From the NCBI GenBank assembly GCA_930367215.1, contig OV884057.1:197707621-197771620 (forward strand): a stretch of 64,000 nt of DNA, written 5' to 3'. A program made the position numbers and the translations under genes. Within the stretch, counting starts at the first letter, position 1. Each line of letters opens with the position of its first letter. The notes beneath the pieces are model-generated. The model saw nothing but the letters and a program-made list of their open reading frames with translations. It made no database searches and was not told the origin of the DNA. Source of the stretch: Pollenia angustigena. Lineage: Eukaryota > Arthropoda > Insecta > Diptera > Polleniidae. Positions 44,328 to 54,792 of this stretch are shown here, one piece after another.

Positions 44328-46470
44328 TTAGCAAACACTTTGTGGTTGTTCCGGGTAGTGGTTTTTCGCTAAAGATTGCGACGATTTAACAATTATTTAC
44401 TGTTTCTTCTGCGTTTTCTATTCGTTTTTTTTTTTTTTGTTCGCTAACAATTGGCGACAATAAAGCGCCAATTGCTAAAAATTTAGGCAAATTATTTTTT
44501 ATATTTTTCGTATATTTCATAAATTAGTGTTGTTTCTTTTTTCGTTCCTTTTTGTTGTTGCTATTGTAATATTTACTTTAGTTGAGTGAGCAAATATTTA
44601 ACTATGTTATGATATGTGTGTATGTCAGTATTTGTAAGGATATGTGTGTGTATTATGCTTGAAATTTAGGTAAGTATGACACTAAATCACTCGAGCAGAC
44701 AAAATTTTGTTAGAAAATGAGAGAAAAAATAAAGTTAGGAGCACTAAAGACAAAGAAATTAAGACTTAAATTTAATACACACGCATTAACCAGTATGAGC
44801 ACACACACACACACACATACATCTATACACTGTGTTAATATGTAAATAAAATACAATGCCAGTAATTTTTGAATTTTATTTTATTTACACAAAACAGCAG
44901 GTTGTCCGTTTTAATGGCAGACGTTGTTTTTTTTTTTGCGATTAGAAAAGTGCGTAAAATATTTTGCAGTTTTTTTTTTGTTGTAAATTTTAATAAATCA
45001 ATTTTTTTTTACTTAAAATTAAGGCTTTTCTAAATTCTAATCGCTTTGTTATGATTTTTTTTAAATTTTTTTTATGGATTTATGCTGATTTAGTAAAATC
45101 TCTTATGGACTTGACTTTATTTCAACATTATCAACAGGATATTGGAAAGTAGGTTTTTGCTATTTTAAGGATTTCTTTTTGTGAACTCGAGTTTCGCTTA
45201 TGTTGTTATATTTGTTGTTTATTTAAGCATGGAACTTTAAAAACGGAACACTTGAACTAAATATGACAAAATTTAATTTGCATTTCTTTCTGCTACGCTG
45301 CTATTTTAAGCACTTCTTTACACTTCACTTGCAAATGGGTATTTAAGTTGAATAAAAAAGCGAAAAAAGGAAAAGAAAAACAATTTATGTTAAAACATGT
45401 TTTAATGGCTGTTTTACACACGACCAACTTAACCTCAAAAAAAAACATAACATAAAAACACAAAAAAGGAAGACAAGGAGTAAAAAATACGGAAGAATAA
45501 AACTAAAAGGAAAATAAGACACAAGGGAAATAAAAAGGGAATAAAAAGAGGAAGAACCACAGAAAAATATATTTAATTAAATTTACTTAAATTAAATTAT
45601 TTTTGATAATCCTTGTAATAATTTAAACATATTTGAATGTATGTATGTACTAAATTTTTTGTTTAGTTTAAAAATCGCTATTTATGTCAGTTTAATTTAA
45701 ATTTTTGGAGAAACGTATACATTTCTTGTGCCAGAAGTTTTTTGTTTTCCCCCAAACCACTTGCCATCCAAGTATAGGCACATACAAGGTTGCCATTAAC
45801 AGAAATACTTTTTTTATTTCACTTTTTTCAGGTTTGCAAAATGTTTAACTAAATATGTTTCTTGACTTTAAACTTCTTTTCTTTTTTCGCTTTTGACTTT
45901 ATTAAAAACCCATTTTTCAAATTTAATTTTAATTCAAAACTTTTTTTTACTATTTCTCTTCTTAATTATTAAAAGTTTGATTAGAAATATTTAAATTTAT
46001 TTAAAATTTTTACACTTGTTCCATTCGATTTCAACTTTTCTTTCTTGTCTCTGCACTCTAACTAAAAAAAAACTTTTCATTCTTTTCTGTATTTGGAAAA
46101 TGTATTAAAATATGTTGTTTTCTTCTTTTTCTTCTCCACTCTCGCTCTTTTTCTTCGTTGTTCCGTTATCATCTCATCATCTCTCAATGTGCCTCCCTCC
46201 CTGTGTTTCCACAGGCCACCCTTTTTTTAACAAAGTTTGACAGGTTCGTATATTTTGTTGTGTAGAGTTTAACGGGAATGTTTGTATATGGCTTTGATGT
46301 TTTTCCAGTGCGTAAAAACAGATGTTGAGTTTAATGGGGTTGGAGTTACCAGCTGTCTATTAGCAACAACATTTTTGAGTAAAAACAATATTGTGATTAG
46401 ATAAAATAGTAGAATATTTAAACCCATAATTAAAGTTTACCAATAATTTTATTTATAAAATGTGTCCAGT
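44328..46470. other. Low-repeat AT-rich DNA with microsatellites
   Basis: Contains GT/CA runs (44604-44660 and 44806-44820), long T and A runs, and a pyrimidine-rich patch near 46115-46200. No transposon ends or gene recognised. On the minus strand it lies upstream of the candidate exon and may include its leader or intron. Confidence 0.4.
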
Positions 46471-47043
46471 GTCAGCCAAAAATAATAGGGACGATATTTT
46501 CCTTCCAAATGACATGTCGTAGATAATTTTGCAGTGAACTATTATTGATGAAAAAACTCTGACAAATTCTAAAAAATAAAATTGGAATAAAATAATCGGC
46601 GAATAAACAGGTAATATGGCGAAAGGTTCAAAAATTTTGTACCCAATTTCCCCAGATACCTACGCCAATGTCATGAATTCAATGAAGGGGAGAATCGAAG
46701 AATATGAAACGAACTTCTACTCTTAAATTTGATCCCGATAGGTGGCGCTTTTGTCATGATATTAAATTTTATGATACGATTTGGCCGAAATTCACAAAAT
46801 ATATGTATTAAACAAAAATAAGTTTCCTGAAAAAATTTTGACCCGGTAGATTGCGCTTGGGCCAAGTTATTAACAAAATCCTGCAGGCGCCTAGTTCTGG
46901 CAGTCGTGATTGAGTACTTTCTCGACTATCGAGAGACGAACATCGTCTGATCAACTTCGCTACTCATATGGACCCAGAATATATATAGTTTTTAGGGTGA
47001 AATATCAATATAGTAAGAATTGCAAACAATGACAAACTTATAT
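46471..47043. repeat. Unassigned DNA ending in the dispersed repeat tail
   Basis: The end (about 47010-47043, AATTGCAAACAATGACAAAC) is the tail motif of the dispersed repeat. It continues after the hAT insert at 47927 (CCTTTTACC..GGTGAAGGGTATA). No coding sequence recognised upstream. Confidence 0.45.
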
Positions 47044-47926
47044 ATGTATACTAGGGTGGCAGCTAAATGTATGGAGCAATTTTTTTGTATTAATATTGAT
47101 GTCTCCCGGGCGGAATATTGTGCCACATGGTCTAAAACTGATGTGGAAAAAATTTCAGCCAAATCGGATAACTTTTACCCCTGCCCCTTTGAGGTCAAAG
47201 TTCAAATGATAAAAAAAAAATTTCCATACAAGCAAAAAATTTTTTTTTTGACTTTTTTTATTTTTTTAATATTAGTAAGCTTTATAAGCTTATTAACAAC
47301 AAAAAATTTCATTTCGATCGGACAAGATTTTCAGTTTCAAAAGTGACTCTGAAAAAAAAATTTGAGGCTTGTTAGGGGCTTACTCTAAAAAATTTTCAAA
47401 AAAATTTTTTTTTTAGTTTTGATAAGCACACATTAAAGATTTTTTGTTGCTCTTAATACCAGGTTTTTTAAATTTCTTTTAAAAAATTTTTTTCGATATC
47501 GCATTTTTGTTCTAAATTGGGGTAAAAAACTAGAAAAATGCAGTTTTTGGCCCTATTTAAGAGCATGATTACTAGGGTGCCAGCTAAATTTCAACTTTGG
47601 ATTTTCAACATCTCCCGGGCGGAATATTGTGCCACATGGTCTAAAACTGATGTGGAAAAAATTTCGCCAAATCGGATAACTTTTACCCCTGCCCCTTTGA
47701 GGTCAAAGTTCAAATGATAAAAAAAAAAATTCGAAAAAAAAATTTTTTGCTTGTATGGAATTTTTTTTTTTATCATTTGAACTTTGACCTCAAAGGGGCA
47801 GGGGTAAAAGTTATCCGATTTTGCTGAAATTTTTTCCACATCAGTTTTAGACCATGTGGCACAATATTCCGCCCGGGAGATGTTGAAAATCCAAAGTTGA
47901 AATTTAGCTGCCACCCTAATGTATAC
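47044..47926. mobile_element. Composite hAT element (867 bp), duplication ATGTATAC
   Basis: The element is 47052-47918, with left TAGGGTGGCAGCTAAATG and right (inward) TAGGGTGGCAGCTAAATT. ATGTATAC is perfect on both sides. A third terminus, TAGGGTGCCAGCTAAATTTC at 47574, makes the right half (47574-47918) a nearly perfect ~345-bp hairpin. The same CTCCCGGGCGGAATATTGTG block is therefore present three times. Excision would rejoin the dispersed repeat tail. No transposase. Confidence 0.88.
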
Positions 47927-47952
47927 CCTTTTACCTTCGGTGAAGGGTATAA

Positions 47953-48820
47953 TAAACCAGTTTTAACATAAATAAGAATGCAAAATTATTACAATAGTTA
48001 TACCAATTGAATAATGTTTAATTTTATTATTTAATAAACATTTATTTATTTTAATTAGTAAGGTCATAAATATTTCATTGGCACTTTTAATTTGTTACTG
48101 TTGCAAATTTTATTATATTTTTAATTAATCCCAATTTATTTAATTTAAATCAATTCTTATTTTTTCCTGTGTGGAAAAAATTCCGTCCTTCGTCCCAATA
48201 TCTTAAAGCCAATCTGGTGCTATCGTATTCAATTATGGGGCACTGCCTTGGCCTCTAATATCGAAAAAAATTCAAAGGTGCTAAAATAAACTTCTTCGAT
48301 TATCCTAGACGCCCCTTGAAATATGCAGCTAAAAATTAATTAAGGCACCTAATTCCACTATTTTGTAGGAAGTCAAACATATTTTTAAGTAACTTCAAAT
48401 TGGTTTTTTCACAAACACATTTAGTAGATAACCGATATGTATCAGATAACTGTCCATTTGTGTTTTTCGCTGCATACTTCTCTTTAGCATGCCAAAAATC
48501 ATAAGAATAAGTTGTAATATTTAAAAAAACAAACTATTAAAAAGTGATACAATTTCTACCTGTGTAATTTATCAAATCTTATTGTAATACTTTATTTTAT
48601 GTCCTACCATAGCCGGAAGAAAACCTTCCCCATGACGGTTTCTTTTCACATATGTAGGTGTTTAACGTCTTCTAATATCATGAGTCCTGTAGTATCTCTT
48701 CTTAGTAGCTACTACTCTACTCTTAGTAGCCTTTCTAACAAGATATAACTAATTTTAATTTAACCCGCACTTGACTCTGGATGGCGACTGAAAGAGAAGA
48801 ATACAGCGAAAAACACATAT
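47953..48820. other. AT-rich DNA, no gene seen
   Basis: No TIR pair or coding frame identified. Confidence 0.35.
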
Positions 48821-49210
48821 GGTCACTTCCAAGTTTGTAAACGGGACATTCGCACTCGTTTATATTGACAAAACTGATTTTCATTTTTTAAATTAATAAT
48901 TCTTTTAACTCTCAATTAGCTCCGCAAATGAAATTTTTCGCTTATTGTCGTGGTTTCCGAGATAATTGCAAAAAACCAGTGATTGTAAACGGGACAAAAA
49001 ACGGAAGTGGGTTTTAAGGGGTAACCGTTTAAACAGTGATTTCTGCGAAACCTGACACAATATTTTATTGGGATTAATTTTAAAATGTTGCGTACTAATG
49101 TGCCCTAAAAATGGTTTCGATTTCAAAATAAAATATGAATTACATTTTTTTAAATAAATTGTTAAAGAAATTGTAAACAGGACATTGTAAACGGGACAAT
49201 TTTTCCACCA
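48821..49210. repeat. Dispersed TGTAAACGGGACA motif cluster
   Basis: TGTAAACGGGACA occurs at about 48836, 48985 and 49184, with a variant TGTAAACAGGACA at 49171. The spacing is irregular. No protein-coding frame; significance unknown. Confidence 0.5.
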
Positions 49211-49826
49211 TGATTTAAAATTTTTTTATGTTGCTATTTATAATCCTTTATATAAGAAACTTAATAAAAAATGTTTTTCAGATCATAAATATGAATTAGA
49301 TTAGAGTATTGTTGTTCCAAATGCATATTTTCTATAATACACAAGTATGTGCTAAAAGTTGTAGTACTTCGTTTACCATTTATCTTTTTTTTTCGAATCA
49401 ATTAATTTATACGCATATATTAAAAAAATATAAGCAATTCTCTAAATAATTCTTGAAAAGACAACATTTTTTTCCATTTTTTGTGGTTAACGTTTTTTTT
49501 TTTTGAAAAAAAAATAGGAGAAACATGAGAATCAATTGCAGTGTTTAAAAAAAAAATGTTTTCATTGTCGACCTGTGTTATTTTATGACATATAATTGGA
49601 GTATTCACAAGGTGTGCTATCATGTTATATTGTCATAATGTTCTAACATTTTACAATGGTTTAAAAATATTGTTGTTGCTTTGTAAACAAAAAGTATCTT
49701 AAATTAATAGACCTTTGCTTGCTATGCTTATTGTGTAATTAATCAGAAGAGACCTGCGCTGAGCAGCTGAGACGATCCACATTAGTTTTTGTAGCCGTCG
49801 CCGTTGATGGTATAGTTTTATTCGGC
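49211..49826. other. AT-rich DNA, no gene seen
   Basis: Near 49610 the phrase AAGGTGTGCTATCATG..TCATAATGTTCTAA resembles text inside the hAT at 12381 (near 12.68 kb), so a remnant of that family may be present. Confidence 0.35.
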
Positions 49827-50148
49827 TAAAGCGGCTCATACACTTGCAATAAAATTATTCAATTTTACGTATTGTACAATTATATCGCCAATGTGTATGT
49901 GATATTCGAAGGTGGCAGAATGTTTTGGCAACAATCAAAAGACTTTTGATTTTTATTGCACAACAAAAATAACGCGAAATGTGTTGGCAACATTGTGCAA
50001 TACTGTTAATGTTATTCCTATAGGTAATGTTTACCCTTTTATTGAATGAATTAAACCAATGTGCGGGTTATTGGATAATATAGGACAAAATGAAAATAAT
50101 ATGGCGAAAGTAATACAAAATAATATTGCAAGTGTAGGGGCCGCTTAA
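49827..50148. mobile_element. 316-bp MITE, TAA duplication, TIR AGCGGCTCATACACTTGCAA
   Basis: The element is 49830-50145. Left AGCGGCTCATACACTTGCAA and right (inward) AGCGGCCCCTACACTTGCAA are TIRs, with TAA on both sides. A second copy is at 54455-54789 in inverse orientation. The target preference and TIR start are Harbinger-like. No protein. Confidence 0.75.
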
Positions 50149-50729
50149 TATTTAAATTAAACATGCAGCTAGCAATTTTTGCAAAAAAAAAAACACTTTT
50201 TATATCGGCTTAGACTCCAATGTTTGGTAAACAAACAAAATAAAATTAATTTGTGATTTGCGTCTAAAAAATAGTCAGGTAAAATTTAATTTATTAATAA
50301 ATAGATAAGAATTAAAAAATATTTTGATGCTAGGTATATATTTATTTTTTAAATTTGTTTTAAATCAGGGATTTAAATTCAAAATAGCGCACCAAATTAT
50401 GAGGAGTGTTTCACAACAGTCGTATTTTTTCATGTTATTATTTTAAGACTTATGACTTTATGACACCTTGTGAATCCCCCAAATATATGAAGGAAATATT
50501 TGAAGTTAATCTAAATAAAAAATGTATTTTGGTACATTAAAACAAGATATGCAACCAGAAAAATATATATATGTATTGTTTGCAGAACATCTCCCTTCAT
50601 TATATCAGCTTAATAGTAAAAAATTAATTAAATTGCATCAAAAAGTCATGAATTTGAAAATTTATTTGGAACTTAAATTATACGCTATATAACTAAGGCA
50701 TGTAAAACCCTTTACATTAATTTGGTTTA
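50149..50729. other. AT-rich DNA, no gene seen
   Basis: Nothing recognised except a phrase near 50440 (ATGACACCTTGTGAATC) that also occurs near 13.33 kb. Confidence 0.35.
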
Positions 50730-50802
50730 TAAAGGGTTGTCCAACCATAATGCACCCAGCTTAATTTGACATTTCTTTTTTTTAGTGTTTGACCAATTCT
50801 AC

Positions 50803-51300
50803 CATGGAGAGGTACACGGTTAAGCAGCTCGTTAACAGAGCTACCTAAACAAGAGCGGCAAGGGTTTTTTTAACATGCAAATTCTATTGCCAATACTCTC
50901 TTATTTAGGTAGGTCTGTAAGATTGTTGACGCCTTTTACGCATAATCAACCAAATGTGCCGTAATAGGGAGAATTGTGAGCAAATTTCAGCAAACCGGGT
51001 CTTTTTCTGACCAGAAATTGAGTATATGGGCCTGGACGATATGTGGTTCCAACAGGATGGTGCCACTTGCCAAAAAATCGAAACAATGGCTCTTTTGCGC
51101 GGGAACTTCATTGGCCGTTTTGGCCAATTAACATCGTGGCAATGGTAATTGGCCGTAACATTTATGTGATTTTACACCGTTGGACTTCTTTCTTTGGGTA
51201 TATTTAATTGAATAAGTGTACGTCAATTAACCAAGAACAACTCAAGAGCTTAAGAATGAGATAAATCGACAAATTAATAACGACATTGAACCTCCAAATG
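50803..51300 (+). pseudogene. Degenerate IS630/mariner-type transposase
   Basis: Starts MERYTVKQLVNRAT (50803) and soon hits a stop. After a large deletion it resumes near 51025 with LDDMWFQQDGATC, the segment holding the second catalytic Asp. It then has GNFIGRFGQLTSWQW and VGLLSLGIFN, where intact members have W(P).S.DLTPLD.FLWGY carrying the third acidic residue. The end near 51230 reads like the (P)QT.EELK.EI region. Several stops and a missing N-terminal DNA-binding half make it inactive. Confidence 0.7.
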
Positions 51301-52020
51301 TTTAATATTTTTCAATCAATTCATTAAATTATTTTTATGAAGAAAGGAATTTTACAACATGAAAATTAATTAAAATTGTTATTGAAAATTGTTCATTATT
51401 GACTGTGGCTGGGGCTCGAACCCTGGCCGGCAGGTTACCCTGAAATGTTTCGATCGAAACCACTCGATCTTCTCAGAGGGATTTGCCGTCTTAAGGGCAT
51501 AATAAACCTCACAAATGGCTTGGCAAACATGTCAAAATTTTACGTTTGTACAAACATTTTGTGTTGTTAATTGGGGTGTTTGCTATTTGGACAAACATTT
51601 GAAGCAATGTTTGCAGAAAGATTAAAAATTTTAAATATTTGGCAGACATGTTGGATATTTGTCAAACTTTTTGTGGCGTCTAATGCTAATTGTATTCAAT
51701 TCAATTAGTTTTTAATATTAAATTAAATTTGCTTATTGGTATTGCTTGCCACATAACAGCTCGTTGTTAGAAAACTGTTTACTTTAAATTTTTTGCCTTT
51801 ATTTTAAAATTTCTTCTCCGTTTTAAGCTAAAAGCAACAAAATTGCCGCAGCACTATTGGCATCTGCATTCATTGAAAACAAAACAAAACTGAAAATTAA
51901 TGTTTGAACGGAGAATATTTGTGCCGTTTATTGGCAAACCCCAAACGGAAATAATGTGTGGGTTTGCCAAGCATTTTGTGTGGTTTATTATGCCCTTTAC
52001 ACTCGCAGCCATCGACCTGA
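51301..52020 (-). repeat. SINE-like unit (family 2), minus strand, split by a MITE
   Basis: On the minus strand it has GGCTGCGAGTGTAAGACGG, the B box GGTTCGAGCCC near 51415, and the AT-rich tail seen at 5840-6120. The 503-bp MITE at 51494-51996 interrupts it between GTAA and GACGG. The intact copies at 5.84 and 8.40 kb serve as the empty site. Confidence 0.65.
51491..51999. mobile_element. 503-bp PIF/Harbinger-type MITE, TTA duplication
   Basis: The element is 51494-51996. Left AGGGCATAATAAACCTCACA and right (inward) AGGGCATAATAAACCACACA differ at one base, with TTA on both sides. The empty site GCCGTC-TTA-CACTCGCAG (minus of the 5.87 kb text) is present elsewhere in the window, confirming the insertion to the base. 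Internal GCAAAC/GTTTGCC phrases repeat. No protein. Confidence 0.92.
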
Positions 52021-52223
52021 ATTATATCTCAGAGCCATTGAAAATATGGACCATCGGATAGAGGTATGCCACCGAAGCCGTGGCGAGCATTTGGCCGATG
52101 TTTTGTTTCACACAAAACTGTCATAGATTCTTCTGTCATAATAAAATATATGAATATAGTTCTCTGAAAACTTTTTGTCGTATCTACAATTAACATCGTG
52201 CGTTTTGGTTGCACCACCCTTTA

Positions 52224-52800
52224 AAACGTAGGTAAGATAATTATTATTTTAATATGTATGTAGATTAGATTATTGAGAAACTGAAGCAATCTTTATGGCA
52301 AGTTAAGTTATTGTTTGAAAAGAAAAGATAATGTAACGGGTCTTTCGTTTTTTTTTTAGTTTTTAAATTCTGGTCTATGGTGTCAAGATTCCCCTGTACG
52401 CAGATGCTAAAACATTATTGTGCATCCAGTAATACGTTTGAATAAGTATGCTGAAATAAATAACCATATTGCTTGTGATGCAGCTTTTAATAAAAATGAA
52501 TTAAACAAATATTTTAAATGTATTTCAGTCTTGCAAATGGCAAAAAAATAATTATTAACAAAATATTTTGTTGACATGAGAAACTCGTAATTAAATTTTG
52601 TATATAGTAATTGTTAACAAATATTTTATTCAATATTACAATTTCTTTGTTAAAATTGTTTGTTGAATATCGGCAATTTTAATTAACAAAAGTATTTTTT
52701 ATATCTAAAAATTCGGTTGTTGTTGACTTTTCAATTAAAAAATTAATTGTATTAACGATAATGGTACTCAGTATGACAATTGATTTGTCGTAAATTTTAA
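52224..52800. other. AT-rich DNA, no gene seen
   Basis: Stop-rich, with AATTAACAAA-type short repeats. No boundary recognised. Confidence 0.35.
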
Positions 52801-52946
52801 CTGTGTAAGTTCTTTAGTCTTAGAGGTAAATTTTTTTTTTTATTTCCTAAAATAATCCCGCGAAGCTCTTCGCTTGTCTGCAGGAAAGAAACCAGAGTCT
52901 CTGACGGGAATCGAACCCGCAACCCCGGTGCTGATAGACAAGCTCA

Positions 52947-54199
52947 CTACCAGCTAGAGTTGTCAGCCGATTAAGAATATTTTGATTAATCGATCAAACA
53001 AAACCAAACTCTTGTTCGAGTAATTTTAAAGTAGCGATTTTCGAATAACGAATAAATCGGTTAATAAATGTCGATTAATCGAACAATTTTTTTTATTAAA
53101 AAATAAATAAAATAAAAGCTTAGAATTTGATTTATTCTGATACGTTTTTAATTTCAGAGAAGTATCTTAACATTTTTTTATTGTTATAGAAGGGTCTATG
53201 ACAACTATGTTTGAAACAAAATATCGGCCAAATGCTCGCGACGGCTACATTGGCATACCTCTTTCCAATGGTCAATATTTTCAGTGATTCTGAGACAAAA
53301 TTAAGGTTCAATTTCAATAATGTGCCGAATTATCTTATATTTTACCTCTTGAATTGTTCTTGGCTTATTGACATACAATTTTTCTTTTAACACGACCATT
53401 AAATTTCTCGCGCAAAAGAGCCAAAAGAGCGCAAAAATGGTTGGAACCACATATCTTCCATGTTCATATAATGAATTTCTGGCTACAAGAAGTCCGTTAT
53501 CATGTCGTGATAGCGAACACCATTGTCGAAGAAATGCGACCCGATGTCGTCACCAGCCCATAAACGAACTGCGCGAGCATGCACAGGTGTTTTCACATTT
53601 CCTACAGACCCGGTTTGCTGAAATTTACGCACAATTCTCCCGATTCTGGACACATTTGGTCGATTATGCTAACCAATAAAACCATGAAGTGCCCAAAATG
53701 CATTTTAATTTGAACGCCCTTTTTTGTTAAAGGCGTCCATGCTTGATTTTGTCAAATACTGAAACAAAAAAATGTCAAATTAAGTTTGGCAAAAAAATTG
53801 ACATTAAGGTGCGACTCACAATTAACATCGTGCATAATGGTTGGACCACCCTTTACAAAATCTAGAAAAGTTAAAAATATTGTAGTCATAGCCCTGGTTG
53901 TAAATAATCGTGTTAAGTACTCATAGTATTTCAAAAATGTATTTTATGTTCTTAATAAACAAATATTTGACAAGCAATTATAAAAATAAAGAAGTTAATT
54001 GTAGATTAATGGAATGGAATGGCATATATTTAAAAAACGTATTTTTTTTTTGTAAAAAAATAATATTTTTTATTCTTTATTCTCATCAATTAATCGAATA
54101 TTTTTTTAGATTAAATCGTTTGATCGAACGAACAAAAACAATTATTTGAATTATTCGAACAAAGTTGAAAGGCGAATAATTGACAACTCTACTACCAGC
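52947..54199. mobile_element. hAT element (1237 bp), duplication CTACCAGC
   Basis: The element is 52955-54191. Left TAGAGTTGTCAGCCGATTAA and right (inward) TAGAGTTGTCAATTATTCG are TIRs. CTACCAGC is perfect on both sides (52947-52954 and 54192-54199). It is the same family as 41397-41946, reversed and longer, because a mariner-type remnant (53130-53853) has inserted in it. Confidence 0.92.
53130..53853 (-). pseudogene. IS630/mariner-type transposon remnant, minus strand
   Basis: Ends on the right with (inward) AAGGGTGGTCCAACCATTAT next to TA, as at 50732. On the minus strand fragments read GRIVRKFQQTGSVGNVKTPV (helix-turn-helix region), HARAVRLWAGDD, GVRYHDMI and MNMEDMWFQ. The C-terminal end reads LNFVSESLKILTIGKRYANV. 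The stretch with the catalytic DGA is deleted and frames shift repeatedly. The 3' end lacks its TIR (truncated near 53130). It preserves the N-terminal region that the 50.7-kb copy has lost. Confidence 0.65.
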
Positions 54200-54216
54200 T
54201 AGCCTACCGGGGCACT

Positions 54217-54451
54217 CATTTTGAAAACTTACTTCTATTCTAATATTATCATTACTTATTTGCGGTTATATTTTTTAAAGTGTTTATTCCTGAACATTCC
54301 TAATGTCACAGATCGGAAGTAAACTTAGGTTTTTATTCCAAATATTATTGCACATTGAAAAAAGATACATAACATAACTTCTTAAAAAATCGTACACAAT
54401 AATTCAAACTTTACCCATGTGAACTTTTGAACGTAAAGATTTAATGCGCAC
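54217..54451. other. AT-rich DNA, no gene seen
   Basis: Short spacer between the SINE and the next MITE. Confidence 0.35.
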
Positions 54452-54792
54452 CAAAGCGGCCCATACACTTGCAATATTATTGTATATCTTATTCGCCATA
54501 TTATTTCCATTTTCTCCTATATAATGCAATAAGTCCCACAATGGTTTCAATTAAAATTTTGCTCAACTTTCATTTAATAAAAAGGTGAACATAACCTATA
54601 GGAATAACATAAACAGCATTATACAATGTTGCCAACACATTTCACTTACTTTTCGTTGAGCAATAAAAATGAAAATTCTTTTAATTGTTGCCAATATTTT
54701 GTGCCACCTTCGAATATCACATACACATTAGCGATATAATTGTACAATACTCAAAATTGAAAAATTTTATTGCAAGTGTACGAGCCGCTTAA
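54452..54792. mobile_element. 335-bp MITE, second copy of AGCGGC family
   Basis: The element is 54455-54789, with TIRs AGCGGCCCATACACTTGCAA and (inward right) AGCGGCTCGTACACTTGCAA, flanked by CAA and TAA. It is inverted relative to 49830-50145. Internal matches include ATAGGAATAACAT and TGTTGCCAACACATTTC. Confidence 0.72.

Larger units (their letters stand above)
50730..52223 (+). mobile_element. IS630/mariner-type transposon with TA duplication, heavily nested
   Basis: The element is 50732-52221. Left AAGGGTTGTCCAACCATAA and right (inward) AAGGGTGGTGCAACCAAAA are TIRs, with TA on both sides. It carries a dead transposase (50803-51300). It has been split by a SINE-like unit (51301-52020), which in turn holds a 503-bp Harbinger-type MITE (51494-51996). 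A second copy, on the minus strand, is at 53130-53853. Confidence 0.8.
52805..54216 (-). repeat. tRNA-derived SINE (family 3), split by a hAT
   Basis: Removing the hAT at 52955-54191 gives, on the minus strand, a 5' head with GTGCCCCGGTAGGCTAGCTG and GTAGTGAGC (A-box-like). Next comes GCACCGGGGTT and the T arm GCGGG-TTCGATT-CCCGT with B box GGTTCGATTCC. The acceptor strand has no partner, so it is not a working tRNA. The tail runs through AGACTCTGGTTTCTTTCC to an A-rich end near 52830. Only one copy was seen in this window, so calling it a SINE is inference. Confidence 0.55.

Noticed and set aside
44012..44338. 108-codon minus frame starting MFAKFLSKLF
   Set aside because: It overlaps the candidate exon in another frame and continues past the possible splice donor; composition favours the alternative frame.
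47020..47346. 108-codon plus frame and the matching minus frame at 47591-47914
   Set aside because: Both arise from inverted copies of the same hAT arm; no protein motif.
50905..51111. 68-codon minus frame
   Set aside because: Antisense shadow of the degenerate mariner-type transposase on the plus strand.
52895..52965. tRNA gene on the minus strand
   Set aside because: B box and T arm are good but the acceptor stem does not pair, and the unit has a SINE-like tail.
53368..53679. 103-codon plus frame
   Set aside because: Antisense to the mariner-type remnant, whose recognisable motifs are on the minus strand.
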